Positions 1 through 10,125 of a DNA stretch of 64,000 bases are shown here, in pieces. Below the pieces are notes generated by a model. That model was not told the DNA's origin and did not search any database. It was given only the letters and a program-made list of their open reading frames with translations. Source of the stretch: Desulfovibrio sp. Fe33 (GTDB lineage: Bacteria > Desulfobacterota > Desulfovibrionia > Desulfovibrionales > Desulfovibrionaceae); assembly GCF_028532725.1 (NCBI RefSeq), contig NZ_JAQKGU010000013.1, positions 46,176 to 110,175 on the forward strand, written 5' to 3'. A program made the translations under genes and the position numbers. Numbering within the stretch: the first letter of the stretch is position 1; every line of letters starts with the position of its first letter.

Positions 1-1149
1 GACGATCCGCGCGATGTCGGGCTGGCCACGGAGTTGAGTTACGGATATCTGCGGCTCAAGGGGCGCATCGAGTACGTCCTCTCCCGATTCCTCAAGGACC
101 CGGGGAAGCTCAATCCCAAGATGCGGCTGGCCATGGGCGTGGCGGCCTACGAAATCCTTTTCCTGGACAAGATCCCGGCCTACGCCTCGGTGGATTGGGC
201 CGTGGAATTTTCCAAGTCCAAGCCGGGCGCGCGGCTGGCCGGGCTGTTCAACGCCGTGTTGCGCCGGTTGTCCGAACTGGGCGGCGATGCCCACGATCCT
301 GATTTCTTCCGCAAGGATGCGTCCCTGCCCGAATTCCTGTCCCGCTGGTACTCATGCCCTCAATGGCTGGTGGACATGTGGTGGCGGGAATACGGCGAGA
401 AGGCGGCCACCAATTATCTTGAGGCGCAACTCAATCCTCCGGCGCTCGGCTTCAACCTCTTCGGTCATCCGGAAGCGGACGAACTGTACTCCGAGATCGC
501 GGGTTGGCCGGAGCTTCTGGACCTCGAAGGCATGAGTTTCGCCCTGCCCGCGGGCACCGTCTTCGACGGTGAACCTGATCCCCCACTGTGCCGCCAGTCC
601 TTTGCCGCGCGTCAGGCCGTTGAGGCGCTGGGCCCGGAGATCTGGGAAGGCCCGGTCTGGGACGCCTGCGCCGGTCGCGGGGGCAAGACCCGGATTCTGC
701 TGGAAAAGGGACTCGACGTGTTCGCCTCGGACCCGCACCGGGGGCGGCTGGCCGCGCTCAACCGCGAACTGCCCGGAGTGGAAACCTTTGAGGCCAACGC
801 GGCCACGGCGACGCCGCCGCGCGTGCCCGGAACCATTCTTCTGGATATGCCGTGCTCCGGCCTGGGCGTGCTCTCCCGCCGCCCGGACACCAAGTGGAAG
901 CGCAAGCCCGCCGATCTGGGCGACCTGACCCTCCTGCAACGGGAAATACTGGACAACGCCCTGGAGCAGGTCCGGCCGGGCGGGCGGATCGCGGTCATCA
1001 CCTGCACCCTCAATCCCGAGGAAAACCAGGGCCTCGTTGCCCGGTTGGCCGCAGGCTCGGACCGTGTCCGGATCGAGCGCGAATGGACCACGCCGTCCGA
1101 TTCGCCTCTCAACGAGTTCTTCTACGCGGCTTCCCTGTCCGTGAAATAA
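1..1149 (+). CDS. rsmB: 16S rRNA (cytosine-C5)-methyltransferase, RsmB-type (5' partial)
   Basis: The frame is open from the first base, so the true start lies outside the window; 382 residues are visible. The first ~90 residues look like the C-terminal part of a NusB-like RNA-binding domain (KIPAYASVDWAVEFSK, then FNAVLRRL). The rest is a SAM-dependent methyltransferase: the SAM-binding stretch VWDACAGRGGKT is near residue 220. The two catalytic-cysteine motifs of the RsmB/Nop2 family are DMPCSG near residue 282 and ITCTLNPEEN near residue 333. The expected reaction is C5 methylation of a cytosine in 16S rRNA (C967 in E. coli). A strong hairpin terminator follows at once. Family assignment is firm; the exact target base is inferred from the family. 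Confidence 0.9.
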   Translation, partial: DDPRDVGLATELSYGYLRLKGRIEYVLSRFLKDPGKLNPKMRLAMGVAAYEILFLDKIPAYASVDWAVEFSKSKPGARLAGLFNAVLRRLSELGGDAHDPDFFRKDASLPEFLSRWYSCPQWLVDMWWREYGEKAATNYLEAQLNPPALGFNLFGHPEADELYSEIAGWPELLDLEGMSFALPAGTVFDGEPDPPLCRQSFAARQAVEALGPEIWEGPVWDACAGRGGKTRILLEKGLDVFASDPHRGRLAALNRELPGVETFEANAATATPPRVPGTILLDMPCSGLGVLSRRPDTKWKRKPADLGDLTLLQREILDNALEQVRPGGRIAVITCTLNPEENQGLVARLAAGSDRVRIEREWTTPSDSPLNEFFYAASLSVK

Positions 1150-1158
1150 CGTTTCGGC

Positions 1159-1198
1159 CTGCGGCCCCGGCTCATGCCGGGGCCGCAGCTCCTTTGTC
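1159..1198 (+). terminator. Rho-independent terminator after rsmB
   Basis: A 13-bp perfect stem (CTGCGGCCCCGGC / GCCGGGGCCGCAG) with a TCAT loop is followed by a T-rich tract (CTCCTTTGTCTT). It lies between two convergent genes and can serve rsmB. Confidence 0.75.
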
Positions 1199-1199
1199 T

Positions 1200-1781
1200 T
1201 CAGCCTCCGAGCTTGGCCCCCAGCCATGTGGCGGGGCTCATGGATTCCGGCACGCCTTCGCGGGCATCCACGCCGCGCGCTTCCGACAGCTTGTCCTGGT
1301 ATGTTTTCCAGCAGGTTTGGGCCAGGGCCGTTGAGCCCGACAGGGGATAGGCCAGGGTCGCCGCCAGCCGCGCGGACAAGGCTTCCGCGAGCAGGGCGTC
1401 GTATTTCTTGGGGTCGGTTTCGCGGCGGACGTAAGCGATGTAGACCGGGGCCTCCTCGTCGCAAAGGATGACCCCGGACTGGATTTCCCAATTTCCGATG
1501 TCCTCCCCGTCCGCGCCGGTGAGGGCGATGATCCGTAGAAAATCCGTGGGCAGGACATATCTGTACGCCCATTTCCACAGCGGGGCGGAGGCTCCGGCCG
1601 CCAATTCGGCCTGGCCCATGGCGCAGTTCCAGGGGTGGGCGCGCAGCACCGCGTCGCGCACTGCGGGCCAGCGGTGGTTGCACAGCCCGGCGGCCTTGGA
1701 GTCGTCCCCCAGGGACATGATGGCGTCCTCTCCCAGGTCCAGCAGGGCGTTGTTGCAGATTTCGATCACACTCGTTGCCAT
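1200..1781 (-). CDS. Phage tail tubular protein A-like (T7 gp11-like), orphan
   Basis: The 193-residue product has the layout of podovirus tail tubular protein A, whose T7 version (gp11) is 196 residues and joins the portal to the tail nozzle. Recognisable stretches are the N-terminal ICNNALLDLGED, the middle WKWAYRYVLPTDFLRI and LCDEEAPVYIAYVRR, and the helical ALSARLAATLAYPLSGS. An AGGAA Shine-Dalgarno sequence precedes the ATG. No other phage gene is adjacent: the neighbours are rsmB and an HD-GYP gene. The usual partner, a gp12-like protein, is 23 kb away at 25089-27185. The gene is intact and has the same base composition as its neighbours, which suggests retention rather than recent decay. 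The family call rests on pattern recognition, not on a search. Confidence 0.65.
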   Translation of the reverse strand: MATSVIEICNNALLDLGEDAIMSLGDDSKAAGLCNHRWPAVRDAVLRAHPWNCAMGQAELAAGASAPLWKWAYRYVLPTDFLRIIALTGADGEDIGNWEIQSGVILCDEEAPVYIAYVRRETDPKKYDALLAEALSARLAATLAYPLSGSTALAQTCWKTYQDKLSEARGVDAREGVPESMSPATWLGAKLGG

Positions 1782-2089
1782 ATGCGTGTTCCTCGCTTTC
1801 TAGGGTTGCGGGCATCCCGGCGCGGAAAGCGTATCACGGGTTTCCGCCGAGAGTGCCGATTGGGGGCGAATGGCATGGAAAAGCGTTTGATCGGCAAGGA
1901 AAATCATCTTGACAGGAAACGGAAACTGTCGGCTCCGCGTTGCCTCCCCTGTCCGCTGTTGACACGCTTTACGGGATGTGTTTTGCCCTTTTACGAGGAG
2001 ACGGCGTCGGTAATGTCGGGAAAACGGGGTTGTCGCCGATGTTTCCTCGGAGTTTTCCCGATAAAACCGCAAAATCGTCGTTGCGCATT
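1782..2089. other. Intergenic region between divergent genes
   Basis: About 308 bp lie between the orphan tail gene (leftward) and the HD-GYP gene (rightward). TTGACA-like hexamers occur at about 1909 and 1960, but no convincing -10 partner was found. The frame upstream of 2090 stays open for 50 codons without a good ribosome-binding site. No RNA gene or repeat was recognised. Confidence 0.4.
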
Positions 2090-3343
2090 ATGAAAGACGT
2101 ATCTCTCATCGATCTGGCGGGCGGCATCTCCTCCGCCCTTGATTATATTTCCCCGGCCGTTACCGGACATCACCGGCGGGTGGGCCTGGGGGCGGTCGCC
2201 CTGGCCAGCCAGGCGGGCATCCCCGAGTCTTCCCTGGTGGACCTCCTGCTGGCCGGATTGATGCACGACATCGGGGCTTTCTCCATGGATTTGGCCCTGG
2301 ACGGACTGACGTTCGATTCCGACCTGAAGGAGCACGCCGTCGTCGGGTACAGGCTGCTCAAGGAACATCCGTTTCTGGAGCGCGCCTCGCGCATGGTCCT
2401 GTATCACCATACGAGCTGGAAGGATTTGCGGGTCATCCGGCAGGAAGGGGACAGGGAAACGCTGCTGTTGGCCAACATCGTCAACCTGGCGGACCGGATA
2501 GACATCCTGCGCCGGGTGGGGACTTCCACCCGCGAACGCCGGGAAGTGGAACGGGCCGTGGCCGGGTTCACCTCGGACCTGTATGCGCCGAAGTTGCTGG
2601 AAGCGTTCAGGGAGCTGGCCGATGGAGGGCTTTTCTGGCCCCTGGTGGAAGATATGGACAGGCCGGTGCGGGAGATGCTTTCCCCGAATCTGCTCGACGT
2701 GCATATCTCCCCGGATGAACTTATCGAATTCTCAAGCTTCTTCACCCGGATCATCGATTTTCGAAGCCGCCACACGGCTACCCATACTGCGGGCGTGGCC
2801 GAGAGCGCGGTCCTGCTGTCCAAGCTGGCCGGCATGAGCGAGCAGGAACAGAAGGCCATGCGGTTGGCCGGGAACCTTCACGACATCGGCAAGCTGGCCG
2901 TGCCCACGGCCCTGCTGGACAAGCCGGGTGCCCTGGACAGCGACGAATACGTCAAGGTTCAGGACCACGCCACGGTCTGCGCAGAGGTCCTGCGTTCCAT
3001 CCCCGGGCTGGGCGAGGTGGCCGACTGGGCCTGCCAGCACCATGAACGGCTCAACGGCAAAGGGTATCCCCTCGGGTTGACGGGAGATCAACTTTCACTG
3101 GGGTCGCGGATCATGCAGGTGGCGGACGTGCACACGGCCATCACCGAGGACCGTCCCTACCGCAAGGGAATGACCCGCGAGCGGGCCGTGGCCGTGCTTC
3201 GTTCCATGGCGGACAACGGGTTCCTCGACCCGGACATCGTCAACCTCATCATCGAGAACCACGACCGTTTCGACGCGGTCAGGACCATCGTCCAGAGCCG
3301 CGCCCTTTCGGAGTTCCGGCGTTTCGCCGAAGCCTACAGATAG
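2090..3343 (+). CDS. Tandem HD / HD-GYP domain phosphodiesterase-like protein
   Basis: The 417-residue protein has two HD-superfamily halves. The N-terminal half carries GHHRR and LMHDIGAF (about residue 58). The C-terminal half is a canonical HD-GYP domain with LHDIGKLAVP (about 263), QHHERLNGKGYP (about 318) and IMQVADVHTAI. HD-GYP proteins hydrolyse cyclic di-GMP; here the HD, HH and GYP signatures are all present, so activity is plausible. There is no transmembrane segment or receiver domain, so input would be cytoplasmic, possibly through the N-terminal HD half. The start at MKDVSL is chosen because the in-frame extension from 1940 looks non-coding; no strong Shine-Dalgarno sequence decides it. 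The gene converges on the asparaginase gene with only 6 bp between the stops. Confidence 0.85.
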   Translation: MKDVSLIDLAGGISSALDYISPAVTGHHRRVGLGAVALASQAGIPESSLVDLLLAGLMHDIGAFSMDLALDGLTFDSDLKEHAVVGYRLLKEHPFLERASRMVLYHHTSWKDLRVIRQEGDRETLLLANIVNLADRIDILRRVGTSTRERREVERAVAGFTSDLYAPKLLEAFRELADGGLFWPLVEDMDRPVREMLSPNLLDVHISPDELIEFSSFFTRIIDFRSRHTATHTAGVAESAVLLSKLAGMSEQEQKAMRLAGNLHDIGKLAVPTALLDKPGALDSDEYVKVQDHATVCAEVLRSIPGLGEVADWACQHHERLNGKGYPLGLTGDQLSLGSRIMQVADVHTAITEDRPYRKGMTRERAVAVLRSMADNGFLDPDIVNLIIENHDRFDAVRTIVQSRALSEFRRFAEAYR

Positions 3344-3349
3344 CCGTGG

Positions 3350-4345
3350 TCAGGCCTCGGCGAAGATTTCGCTGATTTCATCGGGGTCGGATGTCAGCCC
3401 CAGGGCGCACATGAGCCGGATGCGGGCCTTGGGTCCGCCCAGCCGCCCGGACAGGATGACACCCTTGGCGTGCAGGTCGGCCCCGCCGCCGGGATAGCCG
3501 TAAATAGGCCACACGCCGCCTTCGATGCACCGGGTGGACAGCACCACTGGAATGCGCCGTTCCAGACACGCCTCGATCCCTTCGACCATGGCCGGAGGCA
3601 CGTTTCCGGCTCCGAATCCTTCGATGACAACACCCTTTGCCCCCTCGCTTATGGCATGATCGAGAGGTTTCCGGTCAATTCCCGTATATGCGGTGATGAG
3701 CGGCACGTTTGTCTCGATGGAATTGAGGGCGAACCTGCGTCTCGGTCTGGGGGTGGAGCGCGGCCGCGCCAGGAGCACTGATTCTCCGGCCACGTAGCCG
3801 ACGACTCCGGCCTCGCGCGATTCGAAGGCGTCCACATTGAGCGAATTGACCTTGACCGCCTCGCGGGCCGCGAAGATGCGGTCGGTCATGAGAATGCACG
3901 CCCCGACGCCGGGGGGCAGGGGGAGCAGGCAGGCGCGCACGGTGTTGGCCAGGTTGCGGATGCCGTCGTAGCCCGCCTCGGAGTAGTAGCGCATGGACCC
4001 GGTCAGGATGACCGGCTTGTCCGAATGCACGACCAGGTCGCACATGTAGGCGGTCTCCACCAGGGTGTCCGTACCGTGCAGAACCACGGCTCCGAGCACG
4101 GAATCCTCCTCCAGGGCGGCTTCCACGTCGCGGGCCAGCCGGAACATGTCTTCAGGGGTCATGTGCGGGCTCGGCTTGTCCGACCAGAGCACGGGCCGCA
4201 GGGTCACGTCCGTCTCCTGGGGGGAGAGCTGATTGAGCAGTCCGTCGAAGTTGCCCCCTGGGGCCACGCCTTCCTTGCCTTCCACCGGGGACATTCCGAT
4301 GGTTCCACCAGTAAAGAAAACAACTATTTCAGTTTGTTGCGTCAT
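3350..4345 (-). CDS. L-asparaginase (type I/II fold)
   Basis: The 331-residue protein hydrolyses L-asparagine to aspartate and ammonia. Both catalytic threonine motifs are present: TGGTIG at residues 12-17 and HGTDT at 90-94, followed by the family segment TGSMR. No signal peptide is visible, so the enzyme should be cytoplasmic. It lies 40 bp downstream of the DsbA/FrnE-type selenoprotein candidate on the same strand and may be cotranscribed with it. The downstream region gives no obvious terminator because the convergent HD-GYP gene ends 6 bp away. Related amidohydrolases of this fold (for example Gln-tRNA amidotransferase subunit GatD) are longer, which supports asparaginase. Confidence 0.9.
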   Translation of the reverse strand: MTQQTEIVVFFTGGTIGMSPVEGKEGVAPGGNFDGLLNQLSPQETDVTLRPVLWSDKPSPHMTPEDMFRLARDVEAALEEDSVLGAVVLHGTDTLVETAYMCDLVVHSDKPVILTGSMRYYSEAGYDGIRNLANTVRACLLPLPPGVGACILMTDRIFAAREAVKVNSLNVDAFESREAGVVGYVAGESVLLARPRSTPRPRRRFALNSIETNVPLITAYTGIDRKPLDHAISEGAKGVVIEGFGAGNVPPAMVEGIEACLERRIPVVLSTRCIEGGVWPIYGYPGGGADLHAKGVILSGRLGGPKARIRLMCALGLTSDPDEISEIFAEA

Positions 4346-4385
4346 TTCGTTCGGCTCGTTGCGGTTTGTTTCAGGCCGTGGCGGT

Positions 4386-4991
4386 TCAATGCCGCTCCAT
4401 GGCCGCTTCGATCTTCTCCCGAAGAATCGGTTCGTTTACGGCTCCGGTCACGGGCGGCTGTCCTTCAATGATGAAAGTCGGGATGGCGGTCACGCCCGTC
4501 TCCCTCGCCCGCCTGGAGCCGTCCTCGACCCGCGGGCCGTAGCGGCGGTCGGCGAGCGCTTCGGTCAGTGCCGGGACATCCAGTCCGGCGCGTGCGCCCA
4601 CGTCCAGGATTACGTCCATGTCCCCGATATTCCGCGCCTCGGTGAAGCAGGCCCGGAACATGCGTCCGTGGAATGCGGGATAGCGTCCCGCGTCCCTGGC
4701 GAATTCGGCAGCCTCCAGGGCCAGGCGCGAGTTGGACAGCAGGGTCATCTCGGCGAAGCGGATGCCGTAGGGCTCGCCCCGGCGATTGCAGGTCATGGTC
4801 ACCTGGTCGATGTCGAAGCGGTCGAACAGCTCGTCAAGGGGCCGTCCTTCGGGCGGGGTGTCCGGGTGGATTTCATGGGGAACCCAGGTATCCAGAATAT
4901 CGTAGTCCCGCTTCAGTCGGTCGACAATGCCCGTGCCGATGAAACAGAACGGTCAGACGAAATCGGAAAAAATGGTCATGTGGACGGGCAT
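4386..4991 (-). CDS. DsbA/FrnE-family thiol oxidoreductase, probable selenoprotein (Sec at UGA 4955-4953)
   Basis: Read through one in-frame TGA, the gene encodes 201 residues of the FrnE/DsbA family. The N-terminus reads MPVHMTIFSDFV-U-PFCFIG, where U is the TGA codon at 4955-4953. This is exactly where the family has the first Cys of its CPxC/CxxC redox motif (consensus about DxVCPWCYIG). Downstream, family features continue in the same frame: HEIHPDTPPEG, a helical insertion with FHGRMFRACFTEARNIGD, and the cis-Pro loop GVTAIPTFII. A GAGGA Shine-Dalgarno sequence precedes the ATG at 4991. Ordinary gene calling would start at 4802 and lose the active site. A hairpin lies 17-35 nt after the start of the UGA. 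The substrate is unknown; asparaginase follows downstream. No Sec-insertion gene (selA, selB, selC, selD) is in the window. Confidence 0.85.
4921..4939 (-). promoter_or_regulatory. Candidate bacterial SECIS hairpin
   Basis: Counting the U of UGA as 1, nucleotides 17-35 of the mRNA read UCGGCA-CGGGCAU-UGUCGA. They can form a 6-bp stem (one G-U pair) with a 7-nt loop containing GGG. Position, size and a G-rich apical loop match bacterial SECIS elements. An outer 5-bp helix (CCGUU with AGCGG) is also possible. The fold was done by hand and not scored. Confidence 0.55.
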
Positions 4992-5055
4992 GGCTGATCC
5001 TCGGGCTCGGGTTTGCCCCTCACTCTACGGTCCGGCCGTGAAAAGTAAAGCGGTT

Positions 5056-7656
5056 TTACCCGGTCCCGGCCGCGTCCAGAAGGTCCCGGCGCAGGGCGTC
5101 GATGCGGTCTTCGTCCAGGAGCCGCTGTCCGTCCTGGGTGCGCACATGGAAGACGTCCGCCGCCCGGCCCTTGATGGTGGTAATCATGGCCAGGTGGATG
5201 GACAGGGAGTGGGCGGCAAGGGTGCGGGCCATGTCGAAGAGGAATCCCGTGCGGTCCGTGGCGGCCACTTCCACCACCGTGTAGAAATCGCTGGCCGCGT
5301 TGTCGATGGTCACGAGCGGCTTGAGGCGCGGGCGGCCCCGGCCTCTGGACAGGGGGGAGCTGCCGCGTTCCCTGAGCCGCGCGGCCAGGTCGAGTTTGCC
5401 GGTCATGGCGTACCCGACGGACCGGCCGACCCTGGCCCAGACTTCCTCGATGAACAGATTCTCGGGCGGTTCGGCCACCGTGAACACGTCCACGGCGGTG
5501 CCGTCCTTCCAGGTGAAGATGTCGGCGGCCAGGATGTTCAGCCCGTGCAGGGAGAGAGCCCCGGCGATGGTCGCGAAAAGGCGGGGCTGGTCAACGGCCG
5601 CTATGGTCAACTGGTAGGTGCCTTCGGCCCGGCCGGGAGCGCCTTCGATCAGGTTGACGCCCTTGCCGCCGACGGCTGACGGTTTGCGCTTTCGGTCTTC
5701 CGCCACTTGGGCCCACAGCCGCCTGACCAGGCGCAGGTGTCCGGCAATGGCCTCCGGGGAGAGGGCCAGGAAGGCGCGCGGAGGCATGGCCCGAATGGCC
5801 GCCTCCACATATTCCGGGTCCTGGTCCGAAGCGGCGGCGACGACCTCCCGACGGGCTTCGGCCAGCCTTCGGGTCGCGTCGGGTTCGGCCAGGGGGCCAT
5901 GGCGGAGCAGGTTGCGCACCTTGAAATACAGCTCGCCGAGCAGGGAGCGGGTCCAGGCGTTCCAGGCGCGCGGCCCGGTGGCCATGGAGTCGGCGACGGA
6001 CAGAAGGTACAGCATGTCGAGCCGGGCCGTGTCCCCGACCAGCGCGGCCACGTCCGCGACCACCCGTTCGTCGGACAGGTCGCGCCGTGTGGCGGTCTTG
6101 GGCAGGAGCAGGTGCCGCTCCACCAGGAAAGCCACGTCCTCGACGGTCTCGCGGGAGCGGCCGTACCGGGCCAGGACGTCGCGGGCGAGGACCGCCCCTG
6201 CCTCGGAGTGGTCTGCCGAGCCTTTGCCCAGATCGTGGAAGAATCCGGCCAGCACCAGGCGCGCCGGGTCCGCCACGCGGGCGGCCAGTTCGCCGGTCCA
6301 CTGGCCGTCTCCGGCCAGGAAGTCCGAAATCAGGGCCACGGTGGCCAGGGTGTGCCTGCCCACCGGGTGAACGTGGTAGTCGTTGAACTGTATGAGGTGC
6401 TCCACTTCGGCGAACGCGGGGAACAGGGCGGGCAGGAGCCGCGTTTCGATAAGCCCTTCGCAGGCGGTCCGGCAGTGCGGGGCCAGAAATATTTCGACCA
6501 GGATGGACAATGTCTCGGGGCGTCCAGCCAACCCGGCCGCGATTCGTTCCGGGTCGCGCCGGATGATGCGCCGCGCTCCCCAGGTCAGGGGCAGGCCGGT
6601 GCGCGCGGACTCCAGGAACGCGCCGAGCACGTTGTCCGGAGCGGCCTCGGACTGCCGCTTGAAGCGGATGCCTTCCGGCTCGGCCTCCAGGTTGCGGATG
6701 GACAGCTCGGGCAGTCGGGCGGCCCGCGGGGGGAACGCCTCGCGGAACAGGGCCTCGCGCATGGCCTTTATGCGGGTCATGGCCTGGTGCAGCCTGGAGA
6801 GGAAAAATTCGACGGCCAGGCCCGTGTCGCCGGGGGAGGCGGTTCTCGGAGCGAAACCCATGAGCCGCGCCGTGGGCGGTTGAAGGTCGAAGAAGAGACG
6901 GTCGGTCTTGCGCCCGGCGGCCAGGTGCAGGGCTGTGCGCACGCGGTTGAGAAACGCCCGATCCTCGCGCAGCCGGGCCAGCTCCTCGGGCAGAAAGATG
7001 GGGTCGCGGCCCATGACGCCGAGCGCCCTGGTCAGCCAGGCCACCTGTTGGCCGTCGCGCAGTCCCCCGAGCCCGTTTTTCAGCTCGGGTTCGAGCAGGG
7101 CCGAGGCGTCGCCGTATTGGACCGCGCGGGTCTCGTTGTGCTCGCGCAGGGCGGCGGCAAAGGACGCGCCGGTTTTTTTCAGCACTTTTGCGTCGAAGGC
7201 CGTTTTGAACGTCTCGAAGACGTCGGCTTCCCCGGCCAGGGGGCGGGCGTCCATGAGCGAGGCAAGGACCTGGAAATCCTTGCGCGACAGGGACACGCAG
7301 TCGGCCACGGTGCGTACGCCGTGGCCCAGGTCCAGGCCGAGGTCCCATAGCGGGAAGAGCAGGGTCTTGATGAAGGCGTCGGCCCCGGACGGGATGCGGC
7401 GCTTGAAGAGCAGGAGCACGTCGATGTCGGAGCCGGGGCACAGCCGTCCGCGGCCGTATCCGCCCACGGCGGCCAGCGCGAAATCGAAGCGTTGCGGCCC
7501 GGCCTCGCGCACGCGGGCTTCGAAATACCTGTCCACCAGATGGGTGTGTTCCCAGGCGAATCCGCCTACGGCTCCGGCTTCGGCCCGTTTCCACAGGTCG
7601 GCCCTGGCCTGTTTCAGCCTGCGTGCGGATTCTGGAAGTAGGCTGTCCGGCTGCAT
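5056..7656 (-). CDS. glnD: PII uridylyltransferase / uridylyl-removing enzyme
   Basis: The 866-residue bifunctional enzyme adds UMP to PII when glutamine is low and removes it when glutamine is high. An N-terminal nucleotidyltransferase has the GGYGRGRLCPGSDIDVLLLF signature (about residues 66-85). A central HD domain contains HTLATVALISDFLAG and LAGFFHDLGKGS. Two C-terminal ACT domains bind glutamine (QLTIAAVDQPRLFATIAGAL and VVEVAATDRTGFLFDMART). The length agrees with the family (about 850-930). It is the last gene of the leftward amtB-glnB-glnD cluster, separated from its substrate gene glnB by 189 bp with GC-rich hairpins. The separation may lower its expression relative to PII. Confidence 0.95.
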   Translation of the reverse strand: MQPDSLLPESARRLKQARADLWKRAEAGAVGGFAWEHTHLVDRYFEARVREAGPQRFDFALAAVGGYGRGRLCPGSDIDVLLLFKRRIPSGADAFIKTLLFPLWDLGLDLGHGVRTVADCVSLSRKDFQVLASLMDARPLAGEADVFETFKTAFDAKVLKKTGASFAAALREHNETRAVQYGDASALLEPELKNGLGGLRDGQQVAWLTRALGVMGRDPIFLPEELARLREDRAFLNRVRTALHLAAGRKTDRLFFDLQPPTARLMGFAPRTASPGDTGLAVEFFLSRLHQAMTRIKAMREALFREAFPPRAARLPELSIRNLEAEPEGIRFKRQSEAAPDNVLGAFLESARTGLPLTWGARRIIRRDPERIAAGLAGRPETLSILVEIFLAPHCRTACEGLIETRLLPALFPAFAEVEHLIQFNDYHVHPVGRHTLATVALISDFLAGDGQWTGELAARVADPARLVLAGFFHDLGKGSADHSEAGAVLARDVLARYGRSRETVEDVAFLVERHLLLPKTATRRDLSDERVVADVAALVGDTARLDMLYLLSVADSMATGPRAWNAWTRSLLGELYFKVRNLLRHGPLAEPDATRRLAEARREVVAAASDQDPEYVEAAIRAMPPRAFLALSPEAIAGHLRLVRRLWAQVAEDRKRKPSAVGGKGVNLIEGAPGRAEGTYQLTIAAVDQPRLFATIAGALSLHGLNILAADIFTWKDGTAVDVFTVAEPPENLFIEEVWARVGRSVGYAMTGKLDLAARLRERGSSPLSRGRGRPRLKPLVTIDNAASDFYTVVEVAATDRTGFLFDMARTLAAHSLSIHLAMITTIKGRAADVFHVRTQDGQRLLDEDRIDALRRDLLDAAGTG

Positions 7657-7798
7657 TCGGCGGCTCCTGTTGCCTGTGGCATGAGGGAAGGAAGGTGGCG
7701 GCCGGGAGCCTTTCCTTCTCCCGGCCGCCGTCAGCCCGGTCGGGCTGGTGTGTGCTCGGGCGGAGCGGGACTCTCTTTCCTCGCAGGCCCGGCAGCTC

Positions 7799-7822
7799 CC
7801 GGCCCGGGCGAACCCGGGCCGG
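7799..7822 (-). other. Intercistronic GC hairpin between glnB and glnD
   Basis: A 10-bp perfect stem (CCGGCCCGGG / CCCGGGCCGG) with a CGAA loop follows glnB, without a T tract on the minus strand. A second stem (GGCCGGGAG / CTCCCGGCC) lies near 7700-7727. These are more likely mRNA-stabilising or attenuating structures than full terminators. Confidence 0.45.
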
Positions 7823-7845
7823 AGGTGTTATCTCGGTCGCGAGGG

Positions 7846-9403
<1,558 letters not shown>

Positions 9404-9428
9404 TGTTCAATCCTCCAGACGCCGACTA

Positions 9429-9444
9429 TGCAAAAGAAGGGCCA
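9429..9444 (-). promoter_or_regulatory. Sigma-54 (RpoN) promoter of amtB-glnB-glnD
   Basis: The minus strand reads TGGCCC-TTCTT-TTGCA, matching the TGGCAC-N5-TTGCA consensus with the invariant GG (-24) and GC (-12) correctly spaced. Transcription should begin near 9418, just upstream of the Shine-Dalgarno sequence. The upstream 120 bp is strongly AT-rich, suitable for bending; no clear NtrC site was found. Confidence 0.75.
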
Positions 9445-9669
9445 AATAAAAATGCCGTAATTTGGGCAACATCTACATAATAGTATTTTTAGCCCTTTAC
9501 AAAAGTGGCAATTTTGGCAAAAAAATGTCAAAATTGTTAAAAATAGTGTAGGCAGACGCGCGATGAACCAAGCCGCGCCCGGCCGGGTCGGTTTGACCGG
9601 AAGCGGCCAAAACCGTACGGTTGATGCGCCGGGACCTGTAGCGGGCCCGCGGCCTCGGAGGTCGGCGAC

Positions 9670-10122
9670 ATGCACATGAGGACCAAGAGCGCGCTGGTGG
9701 TGACTGTCGGACTGCTCCTGCTGTTCGCCGTGATGTTCACCATGGACTACACGGACCGGTACGTGAGCGACCGTTTCTTCGCGGCCGTGAAAGCGGCCCC
9801 GGCAGGGGCGGACAGGACATATTCCCTGGACGCCTTCATGGAGTATTACGACTGGGATTCCGTGTGCGTGGTCCTGCCCGGCGCGGAACACTCCTTCTCC
9901 ACCATCCTCGGCCGGACCTACGAGCCCAAGAGCGCAAAGGACGGTTTCTGGAGCCTGGTTTTCATCAAGGCCGGCGCGGTCGGCGCCGAGATAGCCGTTG
10001 ACCCGGACGTCCTCGGCCCGCCCAACCCCCTGGACAACCCCTGCTTCGACCGGTGGGGGGCCGTTTTCACCCTGGCCCGCGATGAGCGGGGCAAGCCGCA
10101 AATGATCTTCGCCGGGAATTGA
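9670..10122 (+). CDS. Membrane-anchored protein of unknown function
   Basis: The 150-residue protein has one N-terminal transmembrane segment (about residues 8-26, VVTVGLLLLFAVMF) with a positive start (MHMRTKS), so the rest probably faces the periplasm. The soluble part has two cysteines (one in DSVCVVL, one near NPCFDRW) that could pair. No family was recognised. GGAGG lies 8 nt before the ATG at 9670. The stop is 3 bp before the sirtuin start, so the two are probably cotranscribed. The product could be mis-sorted in annotation as a lipoprotein, but no lipobox is present. Confidence 0.65.
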   Translation: MHMRTKSALVVTVGLLLLFAVMFTMDYTDRYVSDRFFAAVKAAPAGADRTYSLDAFMEYYDWDSVCVVLPGAEHSFSTILGRTYEPKSAKDGFWSLVFIKAGAVGAEIAVDPDVLGPPNPLDNPCFDRWGAVFTLARDERGKPQMIFAGN

Positions 10123-10125
10123 ACC

